Positions 1 to 13,724 of a DNA stretch of 64,000 nucleotides are shown here, in pieces. The stretch's first letter is position 1. Each line of letters starts with the position of its first letter. The notes beneath the pieces are model-generated. The model was given only the letters and a program-made list of their open reading frames with translations. It was not told the origin of the DNA and ran no database searches. The position numbers and the translations under genes were made by a program. The DNA comes from Elephas maximus indicus (taxonomy: Eukaryota; Chordata; Mammalia; Proboscidea; Elephantidae): NCBI RefSeq assembly GCF_024166365.1, contig NC_064846.1, forward strand, positions 26,061,866 through 26,125,865, read 5' to 3'.

Positions 1-457
1 TACTCACTGTTTTGCATCACATTTGCTTTCTTCTCTGCTCACTCTAACCTGGCCCTCCAACATGTATACACACGCGTGCACACACACACACACGCACACA
101 CACACATGGCCTCCTCTCTGTCTTACATCAACTTTTCTCTCTTCTCTGCGCACCCTAACCCCCGCCCCCCAGCATGTGTACACACACACACACACACACA
201 GCCTCCTCTCTGTCTTACATCAACCTTTCATTCTTCTCTGCGCACCCTAACCCCCGCCGCCCAGCATGTGTACACACACACACACATACACACACACACG
301 GCCTCCTCTCTGTTTTGTGTCACCTTTGCTTTCTTCTCTGCTCACTCTAAACCTTGCCCCCCAGCATGTGTACACACACACACACACGGCCTCCTTTCTG
401 TCTTACATCAACTTTTCTTTCTTCTCTGCACACCCTAACCCCCACCCCCCAGCCTGT

Positions 458-491
<34 letters not shown>

Positions 492-825
492 CCTCCTCTC
501 CGTTTTGCATCACCTTTGCTTTCTTCTCTGCTCACTTGAACCCCCGCCCCACAGAATGTATATACACACACACACACTTGACCTCCTCTGTTTTGTATCA
601 CCTTTGCTTTGTTCTCTGCTCACTCTTAACCCCGCCCCTAGCATGTGTACACACACACACACACAGCCTGCTCTCTGTTTTACATCACATTTGCTTTCTA
701 TCCTGCTCACTCTAACCCCTGCTTCCCAGCATGTGTACACACACACACAAACACACATGGCCTCCTTTCTGTGTTCTATCACCTTTGTTTTCTTTACTAA
801 CTGTAATCTGCACTCCCCAGCATGT

Positions 826-861
<36 letters not shown>

Positions 862-2125
862 CCTCCTCTCTGTTTTGTATCACCTTTGCTTTCTTCTCTG
901 CTCACTCTAACTTCTGCTCCCCAGCATGTGTACACACACACATACACACCCGGCCTCCTCTCTGTTTTTTATCACCTTTGCTGTCTTCTCTCCTCACACT
1001 AACCCAACCCCCTAGCATGTGTACACACACACACTGCCTCTTCTCTGTTTAGTATCACCTTTGTTTTCTTTTGTGCTCACTCGAAACTCCATCCCCCAGA
1101 ATTGTACACACACACACACACGTCCTCCTCTCTGTTTTGCATCACCTTTTTTTCCTTCTCTGCTCACTCTGACCCCCACCCCCCAGCGTGTGTACACGCA
1201 TAACACACACACACATGCCTCCGCTTTATTTTGCATCACCTTTGCTTTCTACTCTGCTCACTCTAACCTCCGCCCCCCAGCATGTGTATACACACGCACA
1301 CACACACACACACACACACACTGCCTTCTTTCTGTCTTGCATCACCTTTACTTTCTTCTCTGTTCACTCTAACCCCGCCCCCAGCTTGTGTACACACACA
1401 CACGGCCTCCTTTCTGTTTTGCATCACCTTTGCTTTCTTCTCTGCTCACTCTAACCCCCGCCGGCAGCATGTGTACACACACACACACACACACACACAC
1501 GGCCTCCTTTCTGTTTTGCATCACCTTTGCTTTCTTCTCTGCTCACTCTAACCCCCGCTGGCAGCATGTGTACACACACAGACGCCCTTCTGTCTGTTTT
1601 GTATCACCTTTGCATTCTTCTCTGCTCACTCTTACCCCCGCCCCAAAGCATGTGTACACACAACACACACACACACACGGCCTACTCTCTGTTTTGCATC
1701 ACCTTTGCATTCTGATCTGCTCACTCTAACCTCCGCCCCCCAGCATGTGTACAGGCACACACACACACACACGCATGCATGCACTGCCTCTTTTCTGTCT
1801 TGCATCACCTTTGCTTTCTTCTCTGGTCACTCTAACCCCTGTTCCCAGCGTGTCTGCACACACAACGCACACGGCCTACTCTCTGTTTTGCATCACCTTT
1901 GCTTTCTTCTCTGTCACTCACACCCTCGCCCCCCAGCATGTGTACACACACAACACACACGCACATGGCCTCCTCTCTGTTTTGCATCACCGTTGCTTTC
2001 TTCTCTGCTCACTCCAACCCCCGCCCCCAGTATATGTACACACAATCACTCACACGGTCTCCTCTCTGTTTTGTATCACCTTTGCTTTCTGCTCTGCTTA
2101 CTCTAACCTCCGCCCCTAAGCATGT

Positions 2126-2160
<35 letters not shown>

Positions 2161-2164
<4 letters not shown>

Positions 2165-3240
2165 CTCTTCTTTGGTTTGCATCACCTTTTTTCTTTGCTC
2201 ACTCTAACCCGTCCCCCAGCATGTATATACATACACACACACATACACACACACACACACACACGGCCCCCTCTCTCTTGCGCTTCGCCTTTCCTTTCTT
2301 CTCTGCTCTCTCTAAGCCTCCCCAGCATATGCAGACACATACACACACACACAGCTTCCTCTCTGTTTTGCATCACCTTTGCTTTCTTCTCTGGTCACTC
2401 TAACCCCCGCCCCACAGCATGTGTACACACAGAACGCAGACACACACACACGGCCTCATCTCTGTTTTGCCTCACCTTTCCTTTCTTCTCTGCTCACTCT
2501 AACCCCCACCCCCAGGAACGTGTACATACATACACACACACACACAGATGGCCTCCTCCGTTTTGAATCACCTTTGCATTCTTCTCTGCTCACTCTAACC
2601 CCTGCTCGCCAGCATGTGTACACACACAAACACACACACACGGCCTCCTCTCTGGTTTGCATTACCTTTGCATTCTTCTCTGCTCACTGTAACTCCCGCT
2701 CCCCAGCATATGTACAAAGACACACACACACACACACACACGGCCTCCTCTCTATTTTGTATTACCTTTGCTTTCTTCTCTGGTCAGTGTAACCTCCTCC
2801 TCCCAGCGTGTGTACACACACACACACACACACACACACGGCCTCATCTCTGTTGTGCATCACCTTTGCTTTCTTCTCTGCTCACCCTAACCCCTGCCGC
2901 CAGCATGTGTACACACACACACACACACACGGCCTCCTCTGTGTTTTGCATCACCTCTGCTTTCTTCTCTGCTCACTCTAACCCCGCCCCACAGTATGTG
3001 TACACACACACACACACACACTTGGCCTCCTCTCTTTTGCATCACCTTTGCTTTCTTCTCTGCTTGCTCTAACCCCCGCTTGCCAGCATGTGTACACACA
3101 CACACACACACACATGGCCTTCTCTGTTTTTTATTACTTTTGCTTTGTTCTTTGCTCACACCGTCCCACGCCCCGCAGCATGTGTACAGACACAAAACAC
3201 ACACACACGGCCTTTTCTCTCGTTTGCATTACCATTGCAT
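2161..3240 (+). repeat. Higher-order block A, copy 1 (recurs 3.4 kb downstream)
   Basis: This run of about a dozen distinguishable units includes one with GCATGTATATACATACAC, one with TCTCTAAGCCTCCCCAGCAT, one with the rare string ACACAGAACGCAGACACAC, and one with GGTTTGCATTACCTTTGCAT. The same units in the same order recur from 5571, offset by 3410 bp at the start and drifting by indels after that. This indicates block duplication rather than single-unit slippage. Confidence 0.85.
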
Positions 3241-4011
3241 TCTTCTCTGCTCACTCTAACCCCCGCTCTCCAGCATGTGTACACAGACACCCACACACAC
3301 ACACACAGCCTCCTCTCTGTTTTGCATCACCTTTGCTTTCTTCTCTGCTTACTCTAACCCCCGCTGTCCAGCATGTGTACACATACACACAGACAGCCTG
3401 CACTCTGTTTTGTATCACCTTTGCATTCTGCTTTGCTCACTCTAACCCCACCCCCAGGATGTGTACACACACACACACAGACACACACGGCCCCCTCCCT
3501 GTTTTGCATCACCTTTGTTTTCTTCTCTGCTCACTGTAACCCCCGTCCCCCAGTATGTGTACACACACACACGGCCTCCTATCTGTTTTGCATCACCTTT
3601 GTTTTCTTCTCTGATCACTCTAACCCCCGCCCCCCAGCATGTGTACACACACACACACTGCCTCCTCTTTGGTTTGCATCACCTTTGTTTTCTTCTCTGC
3701 TCACTCTAACCCCCGCTCCCCAGCATGTGTACACAGACACCCCCACACACACACACACACAGCCTCCTCTCTGTTTTGCGTCATCTTTGCTTTCTTCTCT
3801 GCTCACTCCAACCCGTGCTCCCCAGCATGTGTACACACAAACAAACACACATGTACGTCCTCCTATCTGTTTTGCTTCACCTTTCCTTCTCTGCTCACTC
3901 TAAACCCCAGCTTGTGTACACACATACATGGACACGTACATGGCTTCCTCTCTGTTTTGCATCACCTTTGCTTTCTTCTCTGCTCACTCTAACCCCTGCC
4001 CCCCAACATGT

Positions 4012-4043
<32 letters not shown>

Positions 4044-5537
4044 CCTCCTCTCTGTTTTGCTTTTGCTTCACCTTTCCTTTCCTCTCTGCTCACTCTAACC
4101 CCCTCCAGCATGTGTACACACACACACACACAGGATCTCCTTTCTGTCTTGCATGAGCTTTACATCCTTCTCTGCTCACTCTAACCCCCGCCCCCCAGCT
4201 TGTGTACACAAACACGCGTGCACACACACACACCCACACACACACATGGCCTCCTCTCTGGTTTCCATTCTGTTTGCTTTCCTCTCTGCACACTCTAACC
4301 CCCACCCCCCAGCATTTGTACAAACACACACGCACACACACACACACGGCCTCCTCGCTGGTTTCCATTCCATTTGGATTTCTCTCTGTGCACTCTAACT
4401 CTCGCCCCCAGCGTGTGTACGAACACGCACACACACACACACACGGGCTCCTCTCTGTTTTGTATCACCTTTGCTGTCTTCTCTGCTCACTCTAACACAA
4501 CCCCCTAGCATGTGTACACACACAGGGCCTCTTCTCTGTTTAGTATCACCTTTGCTTTCTTTTGTGCTCACTCGAAACCCCGTCCCCCAAAATTGCACAT
4601 ACACACACACACACACGTCCTCCTCTCTATTTTGCATCACCTTTTCTTTTTTCTCTGCTCACTCTAACCCCCGCCCCGCAGCATGTGTACACACAAACAC
4701 ACGCACACGGCCTCCTTTCTGTCTTGCATAGCCTTTGCTCTCTTCTCTGCTCATTCTAACCCCCGCCCCCCAGAATGTGTAGACACACACACACACACAC
4801 ACGGTCTCATCTCTGTTTTGCATCACCTTTGCTTTCTTCTCTGGTCACTCTAAACAACGCCCCCCAGCATGTGTATACACACACGCACACACACACACGG
4901 CCTCCTCTCTGTTTTGCATCACCTTTGCTTTCTTCTCTACTCACTCAAACCCCTCCTTCCCAACATGTGTACACACAACACACACACACACACACACGGC
5001 CTCCTCTCTGTTTTGTATCACCATTGCTCTCTTCTCTGCTCACTGTAACCTCCGCCCCCCATCATGTGTACACACACACATGGCCTCCTTTCTGTCTTGC
5101 ATTACCTTTGCTTTTTTCTCTACATACTCTAACCCCCGATCCGCAGCATTTTTACACACACACACACACGCACACACACACACACGGCCTCCTCTCTGTT
5201 TTGCATGACCTTTGCTTTCTGCTCTGCTCACTTAAACCTCTGCTCCCCAGCGTGTGTACACACACACACACACACACACACACACGGCCTTCTCTCTGTT
5301 TGGCATCACCTTTGCTTTCTTCTCTGTGCACTGTTACCCCTGCCCCCCAGCATGTGTACACACACACACACAGACGGCCTCCACTCTGGTTGGTATCACC
5401 TTTGCATTCTTCTTTGCTCACTCTAACCCCGCCCCCCAGGATGTGTACACACACACACAGACACACAGGGCCTCCTCCCTGTTTTGCATCAACTTTATTT
5501 TCTTCTCTGCTCACTGTAAGCCCCGCCTCCCATCATG

Positions 5538-5570
<33 letters not shown>

Positions 5571-5573
<3 letters not shown>

Positions 5574-6870
5574 CTCTTCTTTGGTTTGCATCACCTCTTT
5601 TCTTCTTTGCTCACTCTAACCCCTGTCCCCCAGCATGTGTATACATACACACACACACACACACACACACCGACGTCCCCCTCTCTCTTTTGCTTCACCT
5701 TTCCTTTCTTCTCTGCTCTCTCTAAGCCTCCCCAGCATGGGCAGACACATACACACACACGCGGCTTCCTCTCTGTTTTGCATCATCTTTGCTTTCTTCT
5801 CTGGTCACTCTAACCCCCGCCCCACAGCATGTGTACACACAGAACGCAGACACACACACACGGCCTCATCTCTGTTTTGCCTCACCTTTCCTTTCTTCTC
5901 TGCTCACTCTAACCCCCACCCCCAGGAACGTGTACACACATACACACACACACACAGACGGCCTCCTCTCCGTTTTCAATCACCTTTGCATTCTTCTCTG
6001 CTCACTCTAACCCCTGCTCGCCAGCATGTGTACACACACACACATGCACACACACACATACGGCCCCCTCTCTGGTTTGCATTACCTTTGCATTCTTCTC
6101 TGCTCACTGTAACTCCCGCTCCCCAGCATGTGTACACAGACACATGCACACGGTCTCATCTGTGTTTTGCATCACCTCTGCTTTCTTCTCTGGTCACTCC
6201 AACTCCGCCCCTGAGCATGTGTACACACACAAACACACACACACACGGTCTCCTTTCTGTTTTGTATCACCTTTGCTTTCTTCTCTGGTCACTGTAACCT
6301 CCGCTCCCCAGCATGTGTACACACAAACACACACACCCACAGCCTCCTTTCTGTCTTGCACCACCTTTGCTTTCTTCTCAGCTCATTCTAACCCCCGCCC
6401 CCCAGCATATGTAGACTCACACACACACACACACACACACACACTGCCTCATCTCTGTTGTGCATCACCTTTGCTTTCTTCTCTGCTCACCCTAACCCCT
6501 GCCGCCAGCATGTGTACACACACACACACACACACACGGCCTCCTCTCTATTTTGCATCACCTCTGCTTTCTTCTCTGCTCACTCTAACCCCGCCCCACA
6601 GTATGTGTACACACACACACTCGGCCTCCTCTCTTGCGTCACCTTTGCTTTCTTCTCTGCTCGCTCTAACCCCCGCTTGCCAGCATGTGTATACACCCAC
6701 ACACACACAGACACGGCCTTCTGTTTTTTATTACTTTTGCCTTGTTCTTTGCTCACACCATCCCACTCCCGACAGCATGTGTACACACACAAAACACACA
6801 CACACACACAAGGCCTTTTCTCTGGTTTGCATTAGCATTGCATTCTCTGCTCACTCAAACCCCTGCTCCC
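5571..6870 (+). repeat. Higher-order block A, copy 2
   Basis: Second copy of the ordered variant series seen from 2161. The rare ACACAGAACGCAGACACAC unit lies in the block starting at 5811 here and at 2401 in copy 1, again 3410 bp apart. A more diverged partial copy of the same unit series is found around 15560-16100. Later units are shifted by extra insertions (for example 2931 corresponds to 6539). Confidence 0.85.
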
Positions 6871-7333
6871 CAGTGTGTGTACACACACAACACACACACA
6901 CTCGGCCTCCTCTCTTTTGCGTCACCTTTGCTTTCTTCTCTGCTCGCTCTAACCCCCGCTTGCCAGCATGTGTACACACACACACACACACACAGCCTTC
7001 TGTTTTTTATTACTTTTGCTTTGTTCTTTGCTCACACCATCCCACACCCCGCAGCATGTGTACACAGACACACACACACACACGGCCTTTTCTCTGGTTT
7101 GCATTACCATTGCATTATCTGCTCACTCTAACCACCGCCCCCCAGCACATGTACACACACACACGGCTTCTTCTCTGTTTTGTATTACCTTTGCTTCTCT
7201 GCTCACACTATCCCCCGCCCCGCAGCATGTGTACACACACAACACACACAGACACACACACATGGCCTCTTCTCCTGTTTGCATTACCTTTGCATTCTTC
7301 TCTGCTCACTCTAACCCCCTCCCCCCAGCATGT

Positions 7334-7369
<36 letters not shown>

Positions 7370-9610
7370 CCTCCTGTCTGTTTTGCATCACCTTTGCTTT
7401 CTGCTCTCCTCAGTGTAACCTCCACCCCCAAGCATGTGTACAAGTACACACACACACACACACACACACGGCTTCCTTTCTGTCTTGCATCAACTTTGCT
7501 TTCTTCTCTCTCACTCTAACCCCTGCTCCCCAGCTTGTGTACACACAACAAACACACACACGGCCTCCTCTGTTTTGCATCACCTTTGCTTTCTTCTCTG
7601 CTCACCCTAACCCCTGCCGGCAGCATGTGTACACAGACACACACACACACATGGCCTCCTCTGTTTTGTATCACCTGATTCCTTCTCTGCTCACTCTAAC
7701 TTCCGCCCCCCCAGCATGTGTACACACACACACAGACGGTCTCCATTCTGTTTTGTATCACCTTTGCGTTCTTCTTTGCTCACTCTAACCCCACCCCCCA
7801 GGATGTATACAAACACACACACACGTGCTTCTCTCTGTTTTGTATCACCTTTGCTGTCTTCTCTGCTCACTCTAACCCAACCCCCTAGCATGTGTACACA
7901 CAAACATGGCCTCTTCTCTGTTTAGTATCACATTTGCTTTCTTCTGTGCTCACTCGAAACCCCGTCCCCCAGAATTGTACACACACACACACAGACGTCC
8001 TCCTCTCTGTTTTGCTTCACCTTTCCTTTCTTTTCTGCTCACTCTAACCCGCTCTAGCATGTGTGTACACACACACACACACACACAGGGTCTCCTTTCT
8101 GTCTTGCATCAGCTTTACATTCTTCTCTGATCTCTCTATCCCCCGCCCCCCAGCTTATGTACACACACACACGGCCTCCTCTCTGTTTTGTATCACCTTT
8201 GCTTTCTTCTCTGGTCACTGTGACCTCCGCCCCCCAGCATGTGTGCACACACACAGACACACACACACGGCCTCCTTTCTGTCTTGCATCACGTTTGTTT
8301 TCTTCTCTGGTCACTGTAATCCCCGCCATCCAGCATGTGTACGTACACATACAGACACACACACACAGCTTCCTCTCTGTTTTGTATCACCTTTGCTTTC
8401 TTTTCGGCTCACTCTAACTCCCGTCCCCCAGCATGTGTACATACACACACATACACGGCCTCCTCTCTGTTTTGCATCACCTTTGCATTCTTCTCTGGTA
8501 ACTCTAACCCCCGCCTCCCAGCATGTGTACACACATACACACACACACACGCCTCCTCTTTGTTTTGCATCACCCTTGCTCTCTACTCTGCTCACTCTAA
8601 CCTCTCCCCCCAGCATGTGTACATACATGCACACACACACACTGCCTCCTTTCTGTCTTGCACCACCTTTACTTTCTTCTCTGTTCACTCTAACCCCACC
8701 CCCAGCTTGTGTACACACACACACACGGCCTCTACTATGTTTTGCATCACCTTTACTTTCTTCTCCTCGTACTCTAACCCCGCCCCAGAATGTGTACACA
8801 CACGCACACACACACGGCCTCCTCTCTGTTTTGAATCACCTTTGCTTTCTTCTTTGCTCACTCAAACCCCTGCTCCCCAATGTGTATACACACACACACA
8901 CACACACCGCCTTCTCTGTTTTGCACCACCTTTGCTTTCTTCTCTGCTTACTCTAGCCCCCGCTTTCCAGCATGTGTACACACACACACAGACGGCCTCC
9001 ACTCTGTTTTGTATCCCCTTTGCATTCTTCTTTGCTCACTCTAACCCCGCCCCCCAGGATGTGTACACACACACACACACACACACACGGCCTCCTCTCT
9101 GTTTTACATCACCTTTGCTTTCTTCTCTGTGCAATGTTACCCCTGCCCCCAGCATGTGTACACACACACACACACACACACACGGCCTCCTCTCTGTTTT
9201 GCATCAGTTTTGCTTTCTTCTCTGCTCACCCTAACCCCTGCCGGCAGCATGGGTACACACACACACACACACACACACCCCGGGCCTTCTCTCTGTTTTG
9301 TATCACCTTCACTTTCTTCTCTGCTCACTATAAACTCCGCTCCCCAGCATGTGTACACACACACACACACACACACACGGCCTCCTTTCTGTCTTGCATC
9401 GCCTTTGCTCTCTTCTCTGCTCATTTTAACCCCCGCCCCCCCAGTATGTGTAGACACACACACACACACACACACACGGTGTTTTGCATCACCTTTGCTT
9501 TCTTCTCTGGTCACTCCAACCCCGCCCCTGAGCATATGTACACACACACACACACACACACACACGGCCGCCTCTCTGTTTTGTATCACCTTTGCTTTCT
9601 TCTCTGCTCA

Positions 9611-10611
9611 CTCTAAACGACACCCCCCAGCATAGCATGTGTATACACACACACACACACACACACGGCTTCCTCTCTGTTTTGTATCACCTTTCCTTTC
9701 TTCTCTTCTCACACTAAGCCCCGCTTCCCATCATAGGTACACACATACACAAACACACACGACCTCCTCTCTCTTTTGTATCACCTTTGCTTTCTTCTCT
9801 GCTCACTCTAAATGATGCCCCCCAGCATGTGTGTACACACACACACGGCCTCCTCTCTCTTTTGCATCACATTTGCTTTCTTCTCTACTCGAATCCCTGC
9901 TCCCCAGCATGTGTACACACAACACACACACACACGGCTTTCTGTTTTGTATCACCATTGCTCTCTTCTCTGCTCACTGTAACCTCCGCCCCCCATCATG
10001 TGTACACACAAACACGGCCTCCTTTCTGTCTTGCATTACCTTTGCTTTCTTCTCTACATACACTAACCCCCGATCCCCAGCATTTTTACACACACACGGC
10101 CTCTTCTCTGTTTTGCATGACCTTTGCTTTCTGCTCTGCTCACTCTAACCTCTGCTCCCCAGCATGTGTACAAACACGCACACGCACACAGACACACACA
10201 TACACGGCCTTCTCTCTGTTTTGCATCACCTTTGCTTTCTTTGCTTACTGTAGCCCCCATTGTCCAGCATGTGTACACACACACACACACACACAGTCTC
10301 CACTCTGTTTTGTATCACCTTTGCATTCTCCTTTGCCCACTCTAACCCCGCCCCCAGGATGTGTACACACACACACAGACACACATGGCCTCCTCCCTGT
10401 TTTGCATCACCTTTGTTTTCTTCCCTGCTCATTCTAACCCCCGCCCCCAGTATGTGTACACACACACAGCCTCCTCTCTGTTGTGCATCACGTTTGCTTT
10501 CTTCTCTGGTCACTCCAACCCCACCCCTGAGCATGTGTACACACACACACACACACACACACACACGGCCTCCTCTCTGTTTTCTATCAGCTTTGCTTTC
10601 TTCTCTGCTCA
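9611..10611 (+). repeat. Higher-order block B, copy 1 (~1.0 kb)
   Basis: Begins with a unit containing CTCTAAACGACACC and CCAGCATAGCATG, in which GCAT is duplicated. It then runs through units with CTACTCGAATCCC, CACCATTGCTCTC, CCCCCCATCATGTG and AGCATTTTTAC. The next copy starts 1001 bp later. Confidence 0.85.
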
Positions 10612-11169
10612 CTCTAAACGACACCCCCCAGCATAGCATGTGTATACACACACACACACGGCCTCCTCTCTGATTTGCATCACCTTTCCTTTCTTCTCTT
10701 CTCACACTAACCCCTGCTTCCCATCATGACTACACACATACACACACAAACACACAGGACCTCCTCTCTCTTTTGTATCACCTTTGCTTTCTTCTCTGCT
10801 CACTCTAAACGACGCCCCCCAGCATGTGTGTACACACACACACGGCCTCCTCTCTCTTTTGCATCACATTTGCTTTCTTCTCTACTCGAATCCCTGCTCC
10901 CCAGCATGTGTACACACAACACACACACACACACGGCTGTCTCTCTGTTTTGTATCACCATTGCTCTCTTCTCTGCTCACTGTAACCTCCGCCCCCCATC
11001 ATATGTACACACACACACGGCCTCCTTTCTGTCTCACATTACCTTTGCTTTCTTCTCTACGTACTCTAACCCCGATCCCCAGCATTTTTACGCACACACG
11101 GCCTCCTCTCTGTTTTGCATGACCTTTGCTTTCTGCTCTGCTCACTCTAACCTCTGCTTCCCAGCATGT

Positions 11170-11213
<44 letters not shown>

Positions 11214-11460
11214 CCTTCTCTCTGTTTTGCATCACCTTTGCTTTCTTCTCTGCTTACTGTAGCCCCCGTTGTCCAGCATGTGTACACACACACACACAGG
11301 GCCTCCACTCTGTTTTGTATCACCTTTGCATTCTCCCTTGCTCACTCTGACCCCACCCCCAGGATGTGTACACACACACACAGACACACACGGCCTCCTC
11401 CTCCCCATTTTGCATCACCTTTGTTTTCTTCTCTGCTCATTCTAACCCCTGCCCCTGAGC
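10612..11460 (+). repeat. Higher-order block B, copy 2 (~1.0 kb)
   Basis: Tandem neighbour of the block at 9611, with the same diagnostic units in the same order, including the unusual CCAGCATAGCATG junction and the CTACTCGAATCCC and AGCATTTTTAC units. The similarity fades after about 11460. Confidence 0.8.
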
Positions 11461-11938
11461 ACGTGTACACACACACACACAGACGGCCTCCTCTCTGTTT
11501 TCAATCACCTTTGCATTTTCTCTGCTCACTCTAACCCCTACTCGCCAGCATGTGTACACACACACACACGCACACACACACACACGGCCTCCTCTCTGGT
11601 TTGCATTACCTTTGCATTCTTCTCTGCTCACTCTAACTCCTGCTCCCCAGCATGTGTACACAGACACATACACACACACACACGGCCTCCTCTCTATTTT
11701 GTATTACCTTTGTTTTCTTCTCTGGGTACTGTAACCCACCTCCCCCTAGCATGTGTACACACACACACACGGCCTCTTCTCTGTTTTGCATCAGTTTTGC
11801 TTTCTTCTCTGCTCACCCTAACCCCTGCCGGCAGCATGGGTACACACACACAGACACCCCGGGCCTTCTCTCTGTTTTGTATCACCTTTGCTTTCTACCC
11901 TGCTCACTATAACCTCCGCTCCCCAGCATGTGTACAGA

Positions 11939-11977
<39 letters not shown>

Positions 11978-13688
11978 TCTCCTTTCTGTCTTGCATCGCC
12001 TTTGCTCTCTTCTCTGCTCATTTTAACCCCCACCCCCAGCATGTGTAGACACACACACACACACACACGGTGTTTTGCATCACCTTTGCTTTCTTCTCTG
12101 CTTACTCTAGTCCCCGCTGTCCAGCATGTGTACACACACACACGTGCACACACACACACGGCCTCCTCGCTGGTTTCCATTCTGTTTGGTTTCCTCTCTG
12201 CACACTCTAACCCCCGCCCCCAGCATGTGTATACACACACAAACACACAGACGGCCTCCTCTCTGGTTTGCATCACCTTTGCTTTCTTCTCTGCTCACTC
12301 TAACTCCTGCTCCCCAGCATGTGTACACAGACACACAGACACACACGGCCTCCTCTCTGTTTTGTATCACCTTTGCTTTCTTCTCTGCTCACTCTAAACG
12401 ACGCCCCCCAGCATGTGTATACACACACACACACACGGCCTCTTCTCTGTTTTGTATCACCTTTGCTTTCTTCTCAGGTCAGTCTAACCTCCGCTCCCCA
12501 GCATGTGTACACACAAACACACACACACCCACGGCCTCATTTCTGTCTTGCACCACCTTTGCTCTCTTCTCTGCCCATTCTAACCCCTGCCCCCCAGCAT
12601 GTGTAGACACACACACACACACACACACACACACGGCCTCATCTCCGTTGTGCATCACCTTTGTTTTTTTCTCTGGTCACTCCAACCCCGCCCCTGAGCA
12701 TGTGTACACACGCACACACACACACATGGCCTCCTCTCTCTTTTGTATCACCTTTGCTTTCTTCTCTGCTCACCGTAAACGACGCCCCCCAGCATGTGTA
12801 TACACACACACACACAGCCCCCTCTGTTTTGCATCACCTTTCCTTTCTTCTCTTCTCACACTAACACCCGCCTCTCATCATGAGTACACACATACGCACA
12901 CACACACACACGGCCTCCTCTCTCTTTTGTGTCACCTTTGCTTTCTTCTCCGCTCACTCTGAACGGCACCCCCCAGCATGTGTGTACACACACAGACACG
13001 ACCTCCTCTCTGTTTTGCATCACCTTTGCTTTCTTCTCTACTCGAACCCCTGCTCCCCAGCATGTGTACACACAACATACACACACACACGGCTTCCTCT
13101 CTGTGTTGTAGCACCATTGCTCTCTTCTCTGCTCACTGTTACCTCCGCCCCCCCCATCGTGTGTACACACAAACACGGCCTCCTTTCTGTCTTGTGTTAC
13201 CTTTGCTTTCTTCTCTACGTACTCTAACCCCCGATCCCAAGCATTTTTACACACACACGGCCGCCTCTGTGTTTTGCATGACCTTTGCTTTCTGCTCTGC
13301 TCACTCTAACCTCTGCCCCCCAGCATGTGTACACACACACACACACACACACGGCCTTCTGTCTGTTTTGCATCACCTTTGCTTTCTTCTCTGCTTACTG
13401 TAGCCCCCGTTGTCCAGCATGTGTACACACACACACACACGGCCTCCACTCTGTTTTGTATCTCCTTTGCATTCTCCTTTCCTCACTCTAACCCCGCCCC
13501 CCAGGATGTGTACAGATACACACGGCCTCCTCCCTGTTTTGCATCACCTTTGTTTTCTTCTCTGCTCACTCTAACCCCCGCCCCCAGTATGTGTACACAC
13601 ACAAACACACACACAGCAGCCTTCTATCTGTTTTGCATCACCTTGGTTTTCTTCTCTGATCACTCTAACCCCCGCCCCCCAGCATGTG

Positions 13689-13724
<36 letters not shown>

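Noticed and set aside
6144-7418. A 424-codon open frame, the longest in the window
   Set aside because: It lies wholly in the minisatellite and consists of repeated His-Thr and Leu/Cys/Phe blocks produced by the AC tract and pyrimidine-rich core. Similar frames occur in every reading phase across the array.
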